Shown: in pieces, positions 43,508-54,617 of the stretch | How the letters are laid out: every line of letters begins with the position of its first letter | Position numbering within the stretch: position 1 is the stretch's first letter | Assembly: GCA_002840765.1 (NCBI GenBank) | Contig: PHCE01000002.1 | Location: 579,192 to 643,191 of the forward strand | Source of the DNA: Betaproteobacteria bacterium HGW-Betaproteobacteria-7 | Lineage (GTDB): Bacteria > Pseudomonadota > Gammaproteobacteria > Burkholderiales > Rhodocyclaceae | Reading direction: 5' to 3' | DNA: 64,000 nucleotides | Notes under the pieces: generated by a model | The model's database searches: none | Told to the model about the DNA's origin: nothing | What the model saw: only the letters and a program-made list of their open reading frames with translations | Program-made: the position numbers and the translations under genes

Positions 43508-44032
43508 TCAGAGCGGGCGGTTCTCGTCGCGCTCGACCGGCTGATACTGCGGCAGCAGCAGCAGGAAGGTGCCCGGAATCCATAACAGGGCGCCGATGAA
43601 GGGGCCGATCAGGTAGCCCCAGCCGGGGAAGTCGGCACCGGCCACCAGGCGCATCAACAGTTGCAGCAGCTGGGCCCCGATGAGCAGGGGCAGCACCTGT
43701 AAGGCCTGCTGGGCGAGCGGGAACCAGAGGATGCGCCGCGACAGCGTGGCTGCCGTATAGGCGAGCAGCACATAGGAGAAGCAGTGCTGGCCGAGCACAG
43801 CGCCATCGGCGACATCCATCGCCAGGCCGAGGAGGAAGGCCCAGCCCATGCCAACGCGCCGTTGCTCGCGAATGCTCCAGAAGCAGATCACCAGCGCCAC
43901 CCAGTCGGGGATACCGGGCCAGTGTGCGGTCGGCAGCAGGTTGGCCAGGAGCGCCAGGATCAGGCTGAAAATTATGAACCAGGGGCGAACCGGCAGCAGG
44001 ATGCGTGATGAGGTGAAGGTCGGTTGCATCAC
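43508..44032 (-). CDS. mreD: Rod-shape protein MreD
   Basis: 174-aa membrane protein with five to six hydrophobic helices. WPGIPDWVALVICFWSIREQRRVGMGWAFLLGLAMDVADGAVLGQHCFSY is the conserved MreD core. It forms part of the elongasome with MreC. The start codon overlaps the mreC stop (ATGATG; ATG 44032 or 44029). Confidence 0.92.
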   Translation of the reverse strand: MMQPTFTSSRILLPVRPWFIIFSLILALLANLLPTAHWPGIPDWVALVICFWSIREQRRVGMGWAFLLGLAMDVADGAVLGQHCFSYVLLAYTAATLSRRILWFPLAQQALQVLPLLIGAQLLQLLMRLVAGADFPGWGYLIGPFIGALLWIPGTFLLLLPQYQPVERDENRPL

Positions 44033-44943
44033 TTGGCTCCGGCTTTTTTCGGGGTGCCGGTATTGGCACGCCGGCCCTGGGCTTCTGGCGGCGGCGGTGG
44101 CAATTCTTCACGCGGGGCAAGAACCATGACCTCGCCAAAGTTCTCGACGCCGGCCAACGGCAAAGCGCTGATCCGGGCGAAGGCAAAGGCGTTGTCGCGC
44201 TCGATGCTGGTCACCTTGGCCACCGGGAAGCCGGGCAGAAAAATGCCGTCGAGGCCAGAGGTAACCAACAGGTCGCCGATTTCGACGTCGGCATTGGCCG
44301 GGATGTAGCGTAGTTCCAGCTGGCCGTTGCCCAGACCGAAGACGACCGAACGCAAGCCGCTGCGCACCACCTGCACCGGCACCGCCTGGTCCTTGTCGGT
44401 GATCAGCGTGACTTCAGCAGAAAACGGGAAGACACGCGTCACCTGGCCGACGACACCGGCTTCGTCGATGGCCGGTTGGCCGGCGGTGATGCCGGATTGC
44501 TGGCCCTTGTCTATGACGATGCGGCGCGAGTAAGGGTCGCGCGCCGTGTACATGATCTGGGCGACCTGGCCACTGGCCTTTTCGCGCTCTTTGACGGCCA
44601 TCAGTCGGCGCAGACGTTCATTTTCCGCTTCCAGGTGCTGCAGGCGCAGCAGGTTCGGTGCGGTCAGCAATTGCGCCTGCGTCAGTCGGGTATTCTCCTC
44701 GCGCAGCTTGTGCAGGCCGCGCAGATAGGCAATGGCATGATCGACCAGGCTGCCAGGTGTTTGCGCCACCCGCTGCACCGGGTCGACGACCAGCGCCACG
44801 CTCTGGCGCAGCAGGCCGAGGCTCTGCACGCGCAGGTCGACGACGAACAGCGCCAGCGAGACGGCCAGGTAGAAAGTCAGAAGGGCCAGCGGTGCTGGCC
44901 CTCGCTTGAAGAAGGGTGGTGGTGCGTGGTCGAAGCCGGCCAT
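44029..44943 (-). CDS. mreC: Rod-shape protein MreC
   Basis: 304 aa. One N-terminal transmembrane helix (about 20-40) is followed by a coiled coil (about 75-115, with LRLQHLEAENERLRRLM). The beta-barrel domain then follows (VIDKGQQSGITAGQPAIDEAGVVGQVTRVFPFSAEVTLITD, shown here as two parts of one fold). It is the periplasmic scaffold linking MreB to PBP2/RodA. The C-terminal tail is rich in Pro, Lys and Ala. Confidence 0.94.
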   Translation of the reverse strand: MAGFDHAPPPFFKRGPAPLALLTFYLAVSLALFVVDLRVQSLGLLRQSVALVVDPVQRVAQTPGSLVDHAIAYLRGLHKLREENTRLTQAQLLTAPNLLRLQHLEAENERLRRLMAVKEREKASGQVAQIMYTARDPYSRRIVIDKGQQSGITAGQPAIDEAGVVGQVTRVFPFSAEVTLITDKDQAVPVQVVRSGLRSVVFGLGNGQLELRYIPANADVEIGDLLVTSGLDGIFLPGFPVAKVTSIERDNAFAFARISALPLAGVENFGEVMVLAPREELPPPPPEAQGRRANTGTPKKAGAK

Positions 44944-44982
44944 CGCGGTCAGTCCTGCAGGTTTGCCTGGGGGGCGGGGTGC

Positions 44983-46077
<1,095 letters not shown>

Positions 46078-46132
46078 TTACAACGCTTTCGTTTTTAAGA
46101 CTTTGTGCACTGCAGAAAGCCTTTTCAAGCCC

Positions 46133-46420
46133 ATGTCGCTTACTCCAGAACAGGTCAAACGGATCGCCCATCTCGCCCGCATCGAGGTCAGCGAAGCCGA
46201 GGCCCTGACCACCCAGGGCCATCTCAACGGCATTTTTGAACTGATCGAGCAGATGCAGGCCGTCGATACCCGCGGCGTCGAGCCGATGGCCCATGCGCAG
46301 GATCTCAGTCAGCGTCTGCGTGAGGATGCTGTCAGCGAAGGCGATCGCCGCGCTGCCTACCAGGCCGTGGCGCCGGAAACCGAAGCCGGACTTTATCTGG
46401 TGCCGAAGGTAATCGAATGA
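46133..46420 (+). CDS. gatC: Aspartyl/glutamyl-tRNA amidotransferase subunit C
   Basis: 95 aa. Starting [21 protein letters not shown], it matches GatC, ending with [12 protein letters not shown] and LVPKVIE. It stabilises the GatCAB complex, which converts Glu-tRNA(Gln) and Asp-tRNA(Asn) into the amide forms. ATG 46133 is preferred because the longer frame upstream crosses the mreB promoter region. Overlaps gatA by 4 nt. Confidence 0.95.
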   Translation: MSLTPEQVKRIAHLARIEVSEAEALTTQGHLNGIFELIEQMQAVDTRGVEPMAHAQDLSQRLREDAVSEGDRRAAYQAVAPETEAGLYLVPKVIE

Positions 46421-47874
46421 TTCACAAGAGCCTGAAGGAGCTGGCGCAGGCGCTCGCCACCCGGGAAATCTCCAGCGTCGAGCTGAGCACGCTGTTCCTC
46501 GATCGCATCGCGCGCCATAACCCCGACCTCAACGCCTTCGTTACCGTCGACCGTGAAAAGACGCTAGCCATGGCTGCCGCTGCCGATGTCCGCATCGCTG
46601 CCGGCACCGCCGGCCCGTTGACCGGCATCCCGATCGCCCAGAAGGACATCTTCTGCGCCGAGGGCTGGACCACCACCTGTGGCTCGAAGATGCTGGCCAA
46701 TTTCGTCTCGCCTTATGACGCGACGGTGATCGACAAAATGCATCGCCAGGCCGGCATGGTGGCGCTGGGCAAGACCAACATGGACGAGTTCGCCATGGGC
46801 TCGTCGAACGAGACCTCGTATTTCGGCCCGGTGAAGAATCCCTGGGACCGCACGCGCGTCCCCGGCGGCTCGTCCGGCGGTTCCGCCGCGGCCGTTGCCG
46901 CGCGCCTGGCGCCGGCGGCGACCGGCACTGATACCGGCGGCTCGATCCGCCAGCCGGCGGCGCTGTGCAACCTGACCGGTCTGAAGCCGACCTACGGCGT
47001 CGTTTCCCGCTACGGCATGATCGCTTTTGCCTCGTCGCTCGATCAGGGCGGGCCGATGGCCGCCAGCGCCGAAGACTGCGCGTTGCTGCTCAATACCATG
47101 GTCGGTTTCGATGAGCGCGATTCGACGTCGCTCGATCACCCGGTCGAAGACTACGCCCGTGATCTGGCGCAGCCGCTGGCCGGCCTGCGCATCGGCCTGC
47201 CCAAGGAGTTCTTCGGCGAAGGCTGCGATGCCACGGTGATGGCGGCCGTGCAGGAAGCCATCGCCGAATACCGCAGGCTCGGCGCGACGACCGTGGACAT
47301 CTCGCTGCCCAACTCGCATCTGTCGGTGCCGGCCTATTACGTGATCGCGCCGGCCGAGGCCAGTTCCAACCTGTCGCGCTTCGACGGCGTGCGCTACGGC
47401 TATCGCGCCCCGGACTACGGCAACCTCGACGACATGTACATGAAGACCCGCGCCCAGGGCTTCGGCGCCGAGGTCAAGCGGCGCATCCTGATCGGTGCCT
47501 ATGTCCTGTCGCACGGCTACTACGACGCCTATTACCTGCAGGCGCAACGTATCCGCCGGCTGATCGCCAACGATTTCGTCGAGGCCTTCAAGTCCTGCGA
47601 CGTGATCCTCGGCCCGACGTCACCGTCGACCGCCTTCAAGCTCGGCGAGAAGGCCGCCGACCCGGTGCAGATGTATCTTTCGGACATCTACACCATCGCC
47701 GTGAACCTCGCCGGTCTGCCCGGCATGTCGATTCCCTGCGGCTTCGCTGGCGGCCTGCCGGTTGGTCTGCAGCTGATCGGCGATTACTTCGCCGAAGCCC
47801 GGCTGCTCAACGTCGCCCACCGCTACCAACAGGCGACCGACTGGCATCAGCGCCGGCCGGCCGACATCGCCTGA
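46417..47874 (+). CDS. gatA: Aspartyl/glutamyl-tRNA amidotransferase subunit A
   Basis: 485 aa amidase-signature protein: catalytic Lys in IAQKDIF, the Ser-rich [36 protein letters not shown] with cis-Ser and nucleophile Ser, and FVSPYDATV. It releases ammonia from glutamine for transfer to GatB. Complete and of normal length. Confidence 0.96.
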   Translation: MIHKSLKELAQALATREISSVELSTLFLDRIARHNPDLNAFVTVDREKTLAMAAAADVRIAAGTAGPLTGIPIAQKDIFCAEGWTTTCGSKMLANFVSPYDATVIDKMHRQAGMVALGKTNMDEFAMGSSNETSYFGPVKNPWDRTRVPGGSSGGSAAAVAARLAPAATGTDTGGSIRQPAALCNLTGLKPTYGVVSRYGMIAFASSLDQGGPMAASAEDCALLLNTMVGFDERDSTSLDHPVEDYARDLAQPLAGLRIGLPKEFFGEGCDATVMAAVQEAIAEYRRLGATTVDISLPNSHLSVPAYYVIAPAEASSNLSRFDGVRYGYRAPDYGNLDDMYMKTRAQGFGAEVKRRILIGAYVLSHGYYDAYYLQAQRIRRLIANDFVEAFKSCDVILGPTSPSTAFKLGEKAADPVQMYLSDIYTIAVNLAGLPGMSIPCGFAGGLPVGLQLIGDYFAEARLLNVAHRYQQATDWHQRRPADIA

Positions 47875-48395
47875 TGCGCTTCCTCCCGGCTCTGCTCGTG
47901 GCGCTGCTGCTGGCTGCCTGCGCCACGCCGCCGAAGGAAGCCGAGCCGGTTGTCGAGGTGGCGCCGGAGCCGGTCAAGGAAGAAACGCCGAAGTTGAAGA
48001 ACTCGACGCTCAAGTATCTGGCGGGCCGCAACCTGAAACCGCAGCCGACGCGGCCGCTCAACGTCAAGTCACGGTGTACGCACAAGGATGCGATCGGCAC
48101 CCAGACCCGTCTTGACCTGCTGGTCAAGGAAGCCGAGGTCAAGACCTTCGCCGCCCAGGTGACGATGAAGGATTACGGCACCTGCCATTTCGATCTCAAG
48201 GAGTTCGAGCAGGTGCAGAAGCTGCCGCAACCCCTGCTGCGCCACAAGAAGGCTGCTGGTTGCACGGTGCGCATGTGGGAACAGGGACGCAACGTCACCA
48301 TCGCCTTCAATAGTTGCCCGACCTCCTGCGAGGGCAAAGCTTTCGATTATCTGTGGCCCGTCGTCGTCGATGCACGCAACGGGCGTTGTCATTGA
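47874..48395 (+). CDS. Hypothetical lipoprotein inserted between gatA and gatB
   Basis: 173 aa. Signal peptide with lipobox LLAAC (Cys16), then a Pro/Glu-rich linker and a domain with four to six cysteines (SRCTHKD, GTCHFD, GCTVRMW, CPTSCEG, GRCH), probably disulfide-bonded in the periplasm. Not recognised as a named family. Its ATG shares one base with the gatA stop and gatB begins 13 nt after it, so it is co-transcribed with the amidotransferase genes despite no evident link. Confidence 0.78.
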   Translation: MRFLPALLVALLLAACATPPKEAEPVVEVAPEPVKEETPKLKNSTLKYLAGRNLKPQPTRPLNVKSRCTHKDAIGTQTRLDLLVKEAEVKTFAAQVTMKDYGTCHFDLKEFEQVQKLPQPLLRHKKAAGCTVRMWEQGRNVTIAFNSCPTSCEGKAFDYLWPVVVDARNGRCH

Positions 48396-48407
48396 ACGGA
48401 TGAAACC

Positions 48408-49862
48408 ATGACTCAGTGGGAAGTAGTGATCGGCATCGAGACGCACGCGCAACTGGCGACAGTCTCGAAAATTTTCTCGGGCGCCTCCACCGCCTTCGGC
48501 GCCGCGCCGAATACCCAGGCCTGCGCCGTCGATCTGGCCCTGCCCGGTGTGCTGCCAGTGCTCAACAAGAAGGCTGTCGATTGCGCGATCCGCTTCGGCC
48601 TGGCGATCGGTGCCCAGGTGGCGGCGAAGTCAGTGTTTGCACGCAAGAATTACTTCTATCCCGATCTGCCCAAGGGTTATCAGATCAGCCAGATGGACCT
48701 GCCGGTCGTTGTCGGTGGCCAGATCACGCTGCAGGTCGGTGCCGGCGACAAGGCCTACGAGAAGGTCGTCACCCTGACCCGCGCCCACCTCGAAGAGGAT
48801 GCCGGCAAGTCGCTGCATGAGGATTTTCACGGCAAGTCCGGCATCGACCTCAACCGCGCCGGCACGCCGTTGCTCGAAATCGTTTCCGAACCGGACATGC
48901 GTTCCTCGGACGAAGCCGTTGCCTACGCCCGCGCCCTGCACGCGCTGGTGCGCTGGATCGGCATCTGCGATGGCAACATGCAGGAAGGCTCGTTCCGTTG
49001 CGATGCCAACGTCTCGGTCCGGCCGAAGGGCCAGGCCGAATTCGGCACCCGGCGCGAAATCAAGAACCTGAATTCCTTCCGTTTCCTCAAGGAAGCCATC
49101 GACTACGAAGTTCAGTGGCAGATCAACGAGATCGAGGAAGGGCGCAAGATCCAGCAGGCTACCGTGCTGTTCGATCCGGACAGCGGCGAGACGCGGATGA
49201 TGCGCAGCAAGGAAGATGCTCACGACTACCGCTACTTCCCTGATCCCGACCTGCTGCCGCTGGTCATCGGCAGCGACTGGATCGAACGCGTACGTGGCGA
49301 GTTGCCGGAATTGCCGCAGCAGAAACGTGAGCGTTTCATCAGCGAACTCGGTCTGTCTGCCTACGATGCGGCAACGCTGACGGCCAGCCAGGAAATGTCC
49401 GACTACTACGAGGCGACCGTCACCGTCGCCGGCAAGGCCAGCGCCAAACCCTGCGCCAACTGGGTCATGGTCGATCTGGCGGCCCGTCTGAACAAGGATG
49501 GTCTGGAAATCGCCGCCGCACCGGTGTCGCCGCAGCAACTGGGCGGCCTGATCCAGCGCATCGCTGACAACACCATTTCCAATAACATTGCCAAGAAAGT
49601 CTTCGAGGCTCTGTGGAATGGCGAAGCCGCGACGGCTGACGAAATCATCGACAAGCAGGGCCTGAAGCAGATTACCGACAGCGGCGCCATCGAGTCATTG
49701 GTGGAAGAGGTGTTGGCCGCCAATCCGGTCAATGTCGCCGAATACCGCGCCGGCAAGGAAAAGGCCTTCAACGCCTTGGTCGGTCAGGTAATGAAGGCGG
49801 CCAAGGGCAAGGCCAATCCGCAGCAGGTCAACGAGTTGTTGAAGAAGAAGCTGGCCGTCTGA
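48408..49862 (+). CDS. gatB: Aspartyl/glutamyl-tRNA amidotransferase subunit B
   Basis: 484 aa. Opens [15 protein letters not shown], with [34 protein letters not shown] and the GatB/YqeY tail ([49 protein letters not shown], condensed) at the C-terminus. It binds tRNA and performs the kinase/transamidation step. Its last 35 bases overlap the convergent gene. Confidence 0.96.
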   Translation: MTQWEVVIGIETHAQLATVSKIFSGASTAFGAAPNTQACAVDLALPGVLPVLNKKAVDCAIRFGLAIGAQVAAKSVFARKNYFYPDLPKGYQISQMDLPVVVGGQITLQVGAGDKAYEKVVTLTRAHLEEDAGKSLHEDFHGKSGIDLNRAGTPLLEIVSEPDMRSSDEAVAYARALHALVRWIGICDGNMQEGSFRCDANVSVRPKGQAEFGTRREIKNLNSFRFLKEAIDYEVQWQINEIEEGRKIQQATVLFDPDSGETRMMRSKEDAHDYRYFPDPDLLPLVIGSDWIERVRGELPELPQQKRERFISELGLSAYDAATLTASQEMSDYYEATVTVAGKASAKPCANWVMVDLAARLNKDGLEIAAAPVSPQQLGGLIQRIADNTISNNIAKKVFEALWNGEAATADEIIDKQGLKQITDSGAIESLVEEVLAANPVNVAEYRAGKEKAFNALVGQVMKAAKGKANPQQVNELLKKKLAV

Positions 49863-50505
49863 CCGGGGTGCCGTCCGGCGCCCGGCCGGTCAGCTCAAAA
49901 TAGCGTTTGCGATCCGCTTCGTACTTGCTGCGGATCGCTTCCAGTTCGCGCTTCTTGACGTCGATCAGTTCCTGCTGAACCTTTATCTCGTGGTCGATGG
50001 TGCGCAGCTCCTTCTCCAACTGCGCCGGCAATGCCTTTTTCTTGTAGAACTCGGCTTCCGCCTCGAATTTCTTACGTTTGTTCCGCGATGCCGTGATGCT
50101 CATTTCGGCATTGCGAATGGCAATATTGACGTCGCCTTCCGCCTTGCCCTGGGCTAGATCAATATCCTTAGGTGTCGCGTAGGTGTCGAGCAGAGCCTGA
50201 TCCTTGCGCCGTAACTCGCGTGCTTCTTCCTCCATCTGCTTGCGCCGGAGGGCTTCGGCGGCTTTCTCGGCCTTCTGTTCCTGAGTCAGTGGTGGGCCGA
50301 CTTCGCGAACCATGTTGCCGCCACTGTCGAGAATGCGATAAGCCTGTCCTCGGCATTGCGACGGGAGGGCGTCGCCACAGATGCGTCGGCCGCTGGTCGG
50401 ATCCTGGCAGCAATAGAACTCCCCTGCTGCCTGCGCGCCCGGCGCCAGCAGGAGGATGATCAGGGGCAGGAGCAGCGTCCTAGGCGTCGACACCGTATTG
50501 TTCAC
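49828..50505 (-). CDS. Exported coiled-coil protein, DUF4124-like
   Basis: 225 aa. Signal peptide to about residue 26 (ending AQA), then a short cysteine-rich region [29 protein letters not shown] resembling DUF4124, and a long charged coiled coil (about 75-205). The function is unknown; such proteins are common in betaproteobacteria. Its 5' end overlaps pyrE by 26 nt and its 3' end overlaps gatB by 35 nt. Confidence 0.75.
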   Translation of the reverse strand: MNNTVSTPRTLLLPLIILLLAPGAQAAGEFYCCQDPTSGRRICGDALPSQCRGQAYRILDSGGNMVREVGPPLTQEQKAEKAAEALRRKQMEEEARELRRKDQALLDTYATPKDIDLAQGKAEGDVNIAIRNAEMSITASRNKRKKFEAEAEFYKKKALPAQLEKELRTIDHEIKVQQELIDVKKRELEAIRSKYEADRKRYFELTGRAPDGTPVRRPASSSTTR

Positions 50506-51121
50506 GGTAACGGGCCACGGCCGCTTGGTGCGTCGCGAATTCCGGGTGATGTTCCAGATAAGCCATCAGGTCGCGCAGGCCAGCCACGGCAACAACAGGA
50601 ATGCCGTAATCGCGCGTCACTTCCTGCACTGCCGACAACTCGCCCTGGCCGCGTTCCTGGCGATCGAGGGCGATCAGCACACCGGCTGGCGTAGCACCGG
50701 CGGAGCGAATCAGTTCGACCGATTCGCGCACCGAAGTGCCGGCCGAAATGACGTCATCGACAATCAGCACACGCCCGGCCAGCGGCGCGCCGACAATATT
50801 GCCGCCCTCGCCGTGGTCCTTGGCTTCCTTGCGGTTGTAGGCGAAGGGGAAGTTACGACCGCGCTGGGCGAGGGCCATGGTAATCGTGGCGACCAGCGGA
50901 ATGCCCTTGTAAGCCGGCCCAAACAGCATGTCGAACTGGACGTCGCCGGCCTCGGCGGCTTTGGCGTAAAATTCGGCGAGACGGGCCAGCGAATTGCCGT
51001 CGTTGAACAGACCGGCGTTGAAGAAGTAGGGCGACAGTCGGCCGGCCTTGGTCTTGAATTCGCCAAAGCGCAGCACTTGGCTGGCGAGCGCGAATTCGAT
51101 GAAATCCTGACGAAAGTCCAT
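50480..51121 (-). CDS. pyrE: Orotate phosphoribosyltransferase
   Basis: 213 aa. The PRPP-binding motif [21 protein letters not shown] and GPAYKGIPL, plus [14 protein letters not shown] (the flexible catalytic loop with Lys), identify PyrE. It attaches orotate to PRPP in pyrimidine synthesis. ATG 51121 (MDFRQDF) is preferred over 51133. Divergent from the exonuclease gene across about 48 nt. Confidence 0.95.
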   Translation of the reverse strand: MDFRQDFIEFALASQVLRFGEFKTKAGRLSPYFFNAGLFNDGNSLARLAEFYAKAAEAGDVQFDMLFGPAYKGIPLVATITMALAQRGRNFPFAYNRKEAKDHGEGGNIVGAPLAGRVLIVDDVISAGTSVRESVELIRSAGATPAGVLIALDRQERGQGELSAVQEVTRDYGIPVVAVAGLRDLMAYLEHHPEFATHQAAVARYREQYGVDA

Positions 51122-51169
51122 ATTCCTTTTCATGCTCTGGAGCCGCGAAAAGCGGTTGATTGGCGATCA

Positions 51170-51952
51170 ATGTTACGCATCATCTCCTTGAACCTCAATG
51201 GTATCCGCTCCGCCTGGAGCAAAAATGTCCTGCCTTGGGTAGCGGCGCAGCAGGCCGACATCGTCTGCTTGCAGGAACTGAAGGCGCAGGCTGCCGACCT
51301 GACGCCGGAAATGCGGGCGCCCGATGGCATGCACGCTTTCTATCACTGTGCTGAAAAGAAGGGCTACAGCGGCGTGGGTATCTGGAGCCGGCGGCAGCCG
51401 GATCGTGTCGTCGAGGGTTTCGACGGTGGCGAGTTCGATGCCGAAGGGCGTTACATTCGCGCTGACTACGGCAATCTTTCGTTCATCTCCCTGTATCTGC
51501 CTTCAGGCTCTTCGTCGCCGGAGCGGCAGGAGGCGAAATTCCGCTTCCTCGAGGTCTTCTTGCCGCATATGCAGGCGCTATGCGATGAAGGCCGCGAGAT
51601 CGTGCTGTGCGGCGACTGGAACATTGCGCATCGGGAAATCGACCTGAAAAACTGGAAGAGCAATCAGAAAAACTCGGGCTTCCTGCCTGAAGAGCGCGCC
51701 TGGCTGAGCCGCGTTTTCGACGAACAGGACTGGGTCGATGTTTATCGTCGTCTCCATCCGGAGGCAACCGGCGAGGCCTACACTTGGTGGAGCAATCGCG
51801 GCCAGGCCTGGGCGAAGAACGTCGGCTGGCGTATCGATTATCAGATAGCCACTCGGGCGCTGGCGGCAACGGCCGTCGCGGCGAGCGTGTACAAGGCCGA
51901 ACGCTTCTCCGATCACGCGCCGCTGACTGTCGATTACAACTTCCCTGTCTGA
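51170..51952 (+). CDS. xthA: Exodeoxyribonuclease III
   Basis: 260 aa of the endonuclease/exonuclease/phosphatase family. LRIISLNLNGIRSAW, CLQELKAQ (metal-binding Glu), LCGDWNIAHREIDLKNWK, GEAYTWWSNRGQAWAKNVGWRIDYQIAT and FSDHAPLTVDY (catalytic His) are all present. It repairs abasic sites. The long frame upstream is antisense to pyrE, so ATG 51170 is chosen. Confidence 0.94.
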   Translation: MLRIISLNLNGIRSAWSKNVLPWVAAQQADIVCLQELKAQAADLTPEMRAPDGMHAFYHCAEKKGYSGVGIWSRRQPDRVVEGFDGGEFDAEGRYIRADYGNLSFISLYLPSGSSSPERQEAKFRFLEVFLPHMQALCDEGREIVLCGDWNIAHREIDLKNWKSNQKNSGFLPEERAWLSRVFDEQDWVDVYRRLHPEATGEAYTWWSNRGQAWAKNVGWRIDYQIATRALAATAVAASVYKAERFSDHAPLTVDYNFPV

Positions 51953-52027
51953 TCCAAAGTGAATTGATTTCGCTGCCCGGACGGGCTAACCTGTACTCTC
52001 CGCTTAACGTTACCAACGAGGTCGAAA

Positions 52028-52342
52028 ATGTCCGAACAACAAAATGCTGCCAACAAGGAAAAACTTGTTTCCGATCTGAAGGTCGTCATAGCTGACACCG
52101 AGGAACTGCTGCGCGCAACCACTGGCGTGGCCGGCGAAAAGGTTGGCGAACTGCGTGAACGTCTGGTCATCCGCCTGCGCGATGCCAAGGAGCGTGTCAT
52201 TGATATGGAACATGCCGTGATCGACAAGACCAAGGCAGCAGCCCGCGCTACCGACGACTTCGTTCATGACGAGCCGTGGAAAGCTGTCGGCGTTGCCGCC
52301 GCGCTGGGCCTGGCGCTCGGCGTGCTGATCGGCCGTCGCTAA
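52028..52342 (+). CDS. DUF883 (ElaB/YqjD-type) membrane-anchored protein
   Basis: 104 aa. A long amphipathic helix (LVSDLKVVIADTEELLRATTGVAGEKVGELRERL, abbreviated) is followed by FVHDEPWKAVGVAAALGLALGVLIGRR, the YqjD C-terminal transmembrane segment with the DEPW motif. E. coli YqjD tethers ribosomes at the membrane in stationary phase; here the role is by homology. First of a three- or four-gene operon. Confidence 0.9.
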   Translation: MSEQQNAANKEKLVSDLKVVIADTEELLRATTGVAGEKVGELRERLVIRLRDAKERVIDMEHAVIDKTKAAARATDDFVHDEPWKAVGVAAALGLALGVLIGRR

Positions 52343-52346
52343 ACGC

Positions 52347-52757
52347 ATGGCCCAGCCGGAAGGCGGCGAAGGCGGTCGCGAAGGTCTCTTTGCTTCCGTC
52401 AAGAATACCCTGGCGACCCTGCTGACAATCGGCAGGACGCGCCTTGAACTGTTGGTCACGGAACTTGAGGAGGAAAAGCTCCGCCTCATGTCGCTGTGGG
52501 CAAAGGCGATAGGGGCTGCCTTCTTGCTGGCGGTTGGCCTGATCATGGCGGTTTTTTGTCTGGCACTGGCTTTCTGGGAATATCGGGTACTGGTCTTTGG
52601 TTTGTTTGCCGCCGTATTTATTGGCGGCGCCGTGCTTCTGGTTGCCTCGCTCAAACGTCAGATAGCCGAGCCGAGCAAGCTGCTCCGTAGCAGTCTCAAT
52701 GAACTTGAGGCCGATGCGGCGCTGCTCCGGCGGCGTGGCGAGCCTCCTGGCGCATGA
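52347..52757 (+). CDS. YqjE/phage-holin-like membrane protein
   Basis: 136 aa. RTRLELLVTELEEEKLRLMSLWAKA precedes two hydrophobic helices (about 55-75 and 85-105), the pattern of the YqjE/holin_3_6 family. It follows DUF883 by 4 nt and overlaps the next gene by 4 nt, like E. coli yqjDEK. The function is unknown, probably envelope-stress-associated. Confidence 0.87.
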   Translation: MAQPEGGEGGREGLFASVKNTLATLLTIGRTRLELLVTELEEEKLRLMSLWAKAIGAAFLLAVGLIMAVFCLALAFWEYRVLVFGLFAAVFIGGAVLLVASLKRQIAEPSKLLRSSLNELEADAALLRRRGEPPGA

Positions 52758-53047
52758 GTGCCAAGGCCCTTGAACTCGCTGTCCGGCGCGGGGCGCTGAC
52801 TGAGCGGATCGCGGCCCAGCGGGTGGTGCTGGCGCAGCACGCGAGCGGACTGGAAACGCTTTGTGCCGGTGGTGACACCCTGTTGCGTGGGGTGGACTGG
52901 CTCAAGCACCATCCAGCTACTGTTGGCGCAGCCATCTTTGCGGTCGTCATCGCCCGGCCGAGAAGAGCTTGGCGCTGGGCTCGACGCGGGATTTTCCTGT
53001 GGCGCGGCTGGCTTTCTCTGCGCAAATTCCTTCCTGCCGCACGCTGA
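52754..53047 (+). CDS. YqjK-like protein
   Basis: 97 aa. RRGALTERIAAQRVVLAQH and WLKHHPATVGAAIFAVVIARPRRAWRWARRG resemble the YqjK family, with one short hydrophobic segment and many basic residues. Completes the YqjD-YqjE-YqjK set. The overlap with the upstream gene indicates coupled translation. Confidence 0.8.
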   Translation: MSAKALELAVRRGALTERIAAQRVVLAQHASGLETLCAGGDTLLRGVDWLKHHPATVGAAIFAVVIARPRRAWRWARRGIFLWRGWLSLRKFLPAAR

Positions 53048-53050
53048 AAA

Positions 53051-53356
53051 GTGACCGGGGGGAACAAGGTCGTCGCGCTACCGGTCTGGTGGCGGCAGGT
53101 GATGTCTTCGCAACGCCGCGAAGTGCGGCGTGTGCTGGCTGAACTGATAGCCACGCGCGGCGTCATGCCGCTGTTGATGAAGGTGCGCAACGGCGAGCAG
53201 TGGACGCTGGCTGAACGGGAAGAACTGCTGGGTCATCTGCGCCGCATGGCGCATCTTTCGCCCTACCTGATCGCCCTGGTGCTGCCCGGCTCGATCATTT
53301 TGCTGCCGGCCTACGCCTGGTGGCTGGATCGTCGGCGGATCAAACGGCCGGACTAG
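53051..53356 (+). CDS. Small LETM1-like membrane protein
   Basis: 101 aa from a GTG start 3 nt after the YqjK-like gene. The segment LTLAEREELLGHLRRMAHLSPYLIALVLPGSIILLPAYAWWLDRRR, part of which is shown as LIALVLPGSIILLP, resembles the membrane segment of LETM1-like proteins. Its role is unknown. Its last bases overlap the convergent ampG gene by 17 nt. Confidence 0.7.
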   Translation: MTGGNKVVALPVWWRQVMSSQRREVRRVLAELIATRGVMPLLMKVRNGEQWTLAEREELLGHLRRMAHLSPYLIALVLPGSIILLPAYAWWLDRRRIKRPD

Positions 53357-54617
53357 GTCGCGTCGACTCGCCGTCGCCATGCCACGGCGCCACCTTGAGC
53401 AGCAACAGCATGCCGGGGGCGGCCATGACAAAGCACAGCCAGAAGAAATTCGTCCAGCCCATGCTCTCGACCAGCCAGCCGGCCGTGGCATTGATGAAGG
53501 TGCGTGGCACCGCCATCAGACTGGTGAACAGCGCCAGTTGGGTGGCCGTGTAGGCCGGATGCGTGGTCCGTGCCATAAAGGCGACGAAGGCCGTGGTGCC
53601 TAGCCCGGCGCCGATAGCTTCGCCGGCGATGACGATGGCCAGCGTCGCTAGCCGCGCCGGCGTCGATTCCCCGGGGCCGATCCCGGCCATCCAGACGAAG
53701 CCGAGAATGGTGACGATCTGCACCACGCCGAACAGCCACAGCGCCCGGTTGATGCCCAGCTTGATCATCCAGATGCCACCGAGGATGCCGCCGATGACCA
53801 TCGGCCACAGGCCGGCATTCTTGGCGATGACGCCGATTTCCGTCTTGCTGTAGCCCATGTCCAGATAGAAGGGCGTGGCCAGCGCGGTGCAAAGCGAATC
53901 GCCGAGCTTGTAGAAGAACAGGAAGGCGAGCACCAGAAGCGCCGACTGCACGCCATGGCGGCCGAAGAATTCGCGGAAGGGTTCGACCACCGCGTCGCGC
54001 AGGGTGCGCGGGCTGCCCTTGGCGGCCAGCGGTTCCTTGACGGCGAGGGTCATCGCCAGACCGGGGAGCATGAAGGCGGCAGTGATAATGAAGACCTGGC
54101 TCCACGGCAGGTGATCGGCGAGGATCAGCGACAGCGAGCCAGGCACCAGCCCGGCGATGCGGTAGGCGTTGACGTGGATGGCATTGCCCAGGCCAAGTTC
54201 TTCGTCGGGCAGGATCTCGCGCCGGAAGGCGTCAAGGGCGATGTCCTGAGTTGCCGAGAGAAAGGCGAGCAGGGCCGTCAAGCCGACGACCAGCGACAGG
54301 TGATCGACCGGCGACAACTGGCCGAGCCAGCCGATGGCGGCGATCAGACCGATCTGCGAGACGAACATCCAGCTGCGCCGGCGGCCGAGCCACGGCAGGA
54401 TGCCGTAGCGGTCGAGCAGCGGCGCCCAGAGGAACTTCCAGGTGTAGGGGAACTGGATCAGGGCGAAGGCGCCGATGGCGCGTAGCGACAGGCCCTCCGT
54501 CTTCAGCCAGGCCGGTAGCAGATTGAGCAGCAGGTAGAGCGGCAGGCCGGAGGCAAAACCGGTGAAGATGCAGATCAGCATCCGCCGGTTCCACAGCACA
54601 GCCAGCCAGGACGGCAT
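53340..54617 (-). CDS. ampG: AmpG-family muropeptide permease (MFS)
   Basis: 425 aa with about twelve transmembrane helices. MLICIFTGFASGLPLYLLLNLLPAWL, APLLDRYGILPWLGRRRSWM and SATQDIALDAFRREIL match AmpG. It imports anhydro-muropeptides for cell-wall recycling, a step that also feeds beta-lactamase induction in other bacteria. Its start abuts the metW stop. Confidence 0.91.
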   Translation of the reverse strand: MPSWLAVLWNRRMLICIFTGFASGLPLYLLLNLLPAWLKTEGLSLRAIGAFALIQFPYTWKFLWAPLLDRYGILPWLGRRRSWMFVSQIGLIAAIGWLGQLSPVDHLSLVVGLTALLAFLSATQDIALDAFRREILPDEELGLGNAIHVNAYRIAGLVPGSLSLILADHLPWSQVFIITAAFMLPGLAMTLAVKEPLAAKGSPRTLRDAVVEPFREFFGRHGVQSALLVLAFLFFYKLGDSLCTALATPFYLDMGYSKTEIGVIAKNAGLWPMVIGGILGGIWMIKLGINRALWLFGVVQIVTILGFVWMAGIGPGESTPARLATLAIVIAGEAIGAGLGTTAFVAFMARTTHPAYTATQLALFTSLMAVPRTFINATAGWLVESMGWTNFFWLCFVMAAPGMLLLLKVAPWHGDGESTRPSPAV

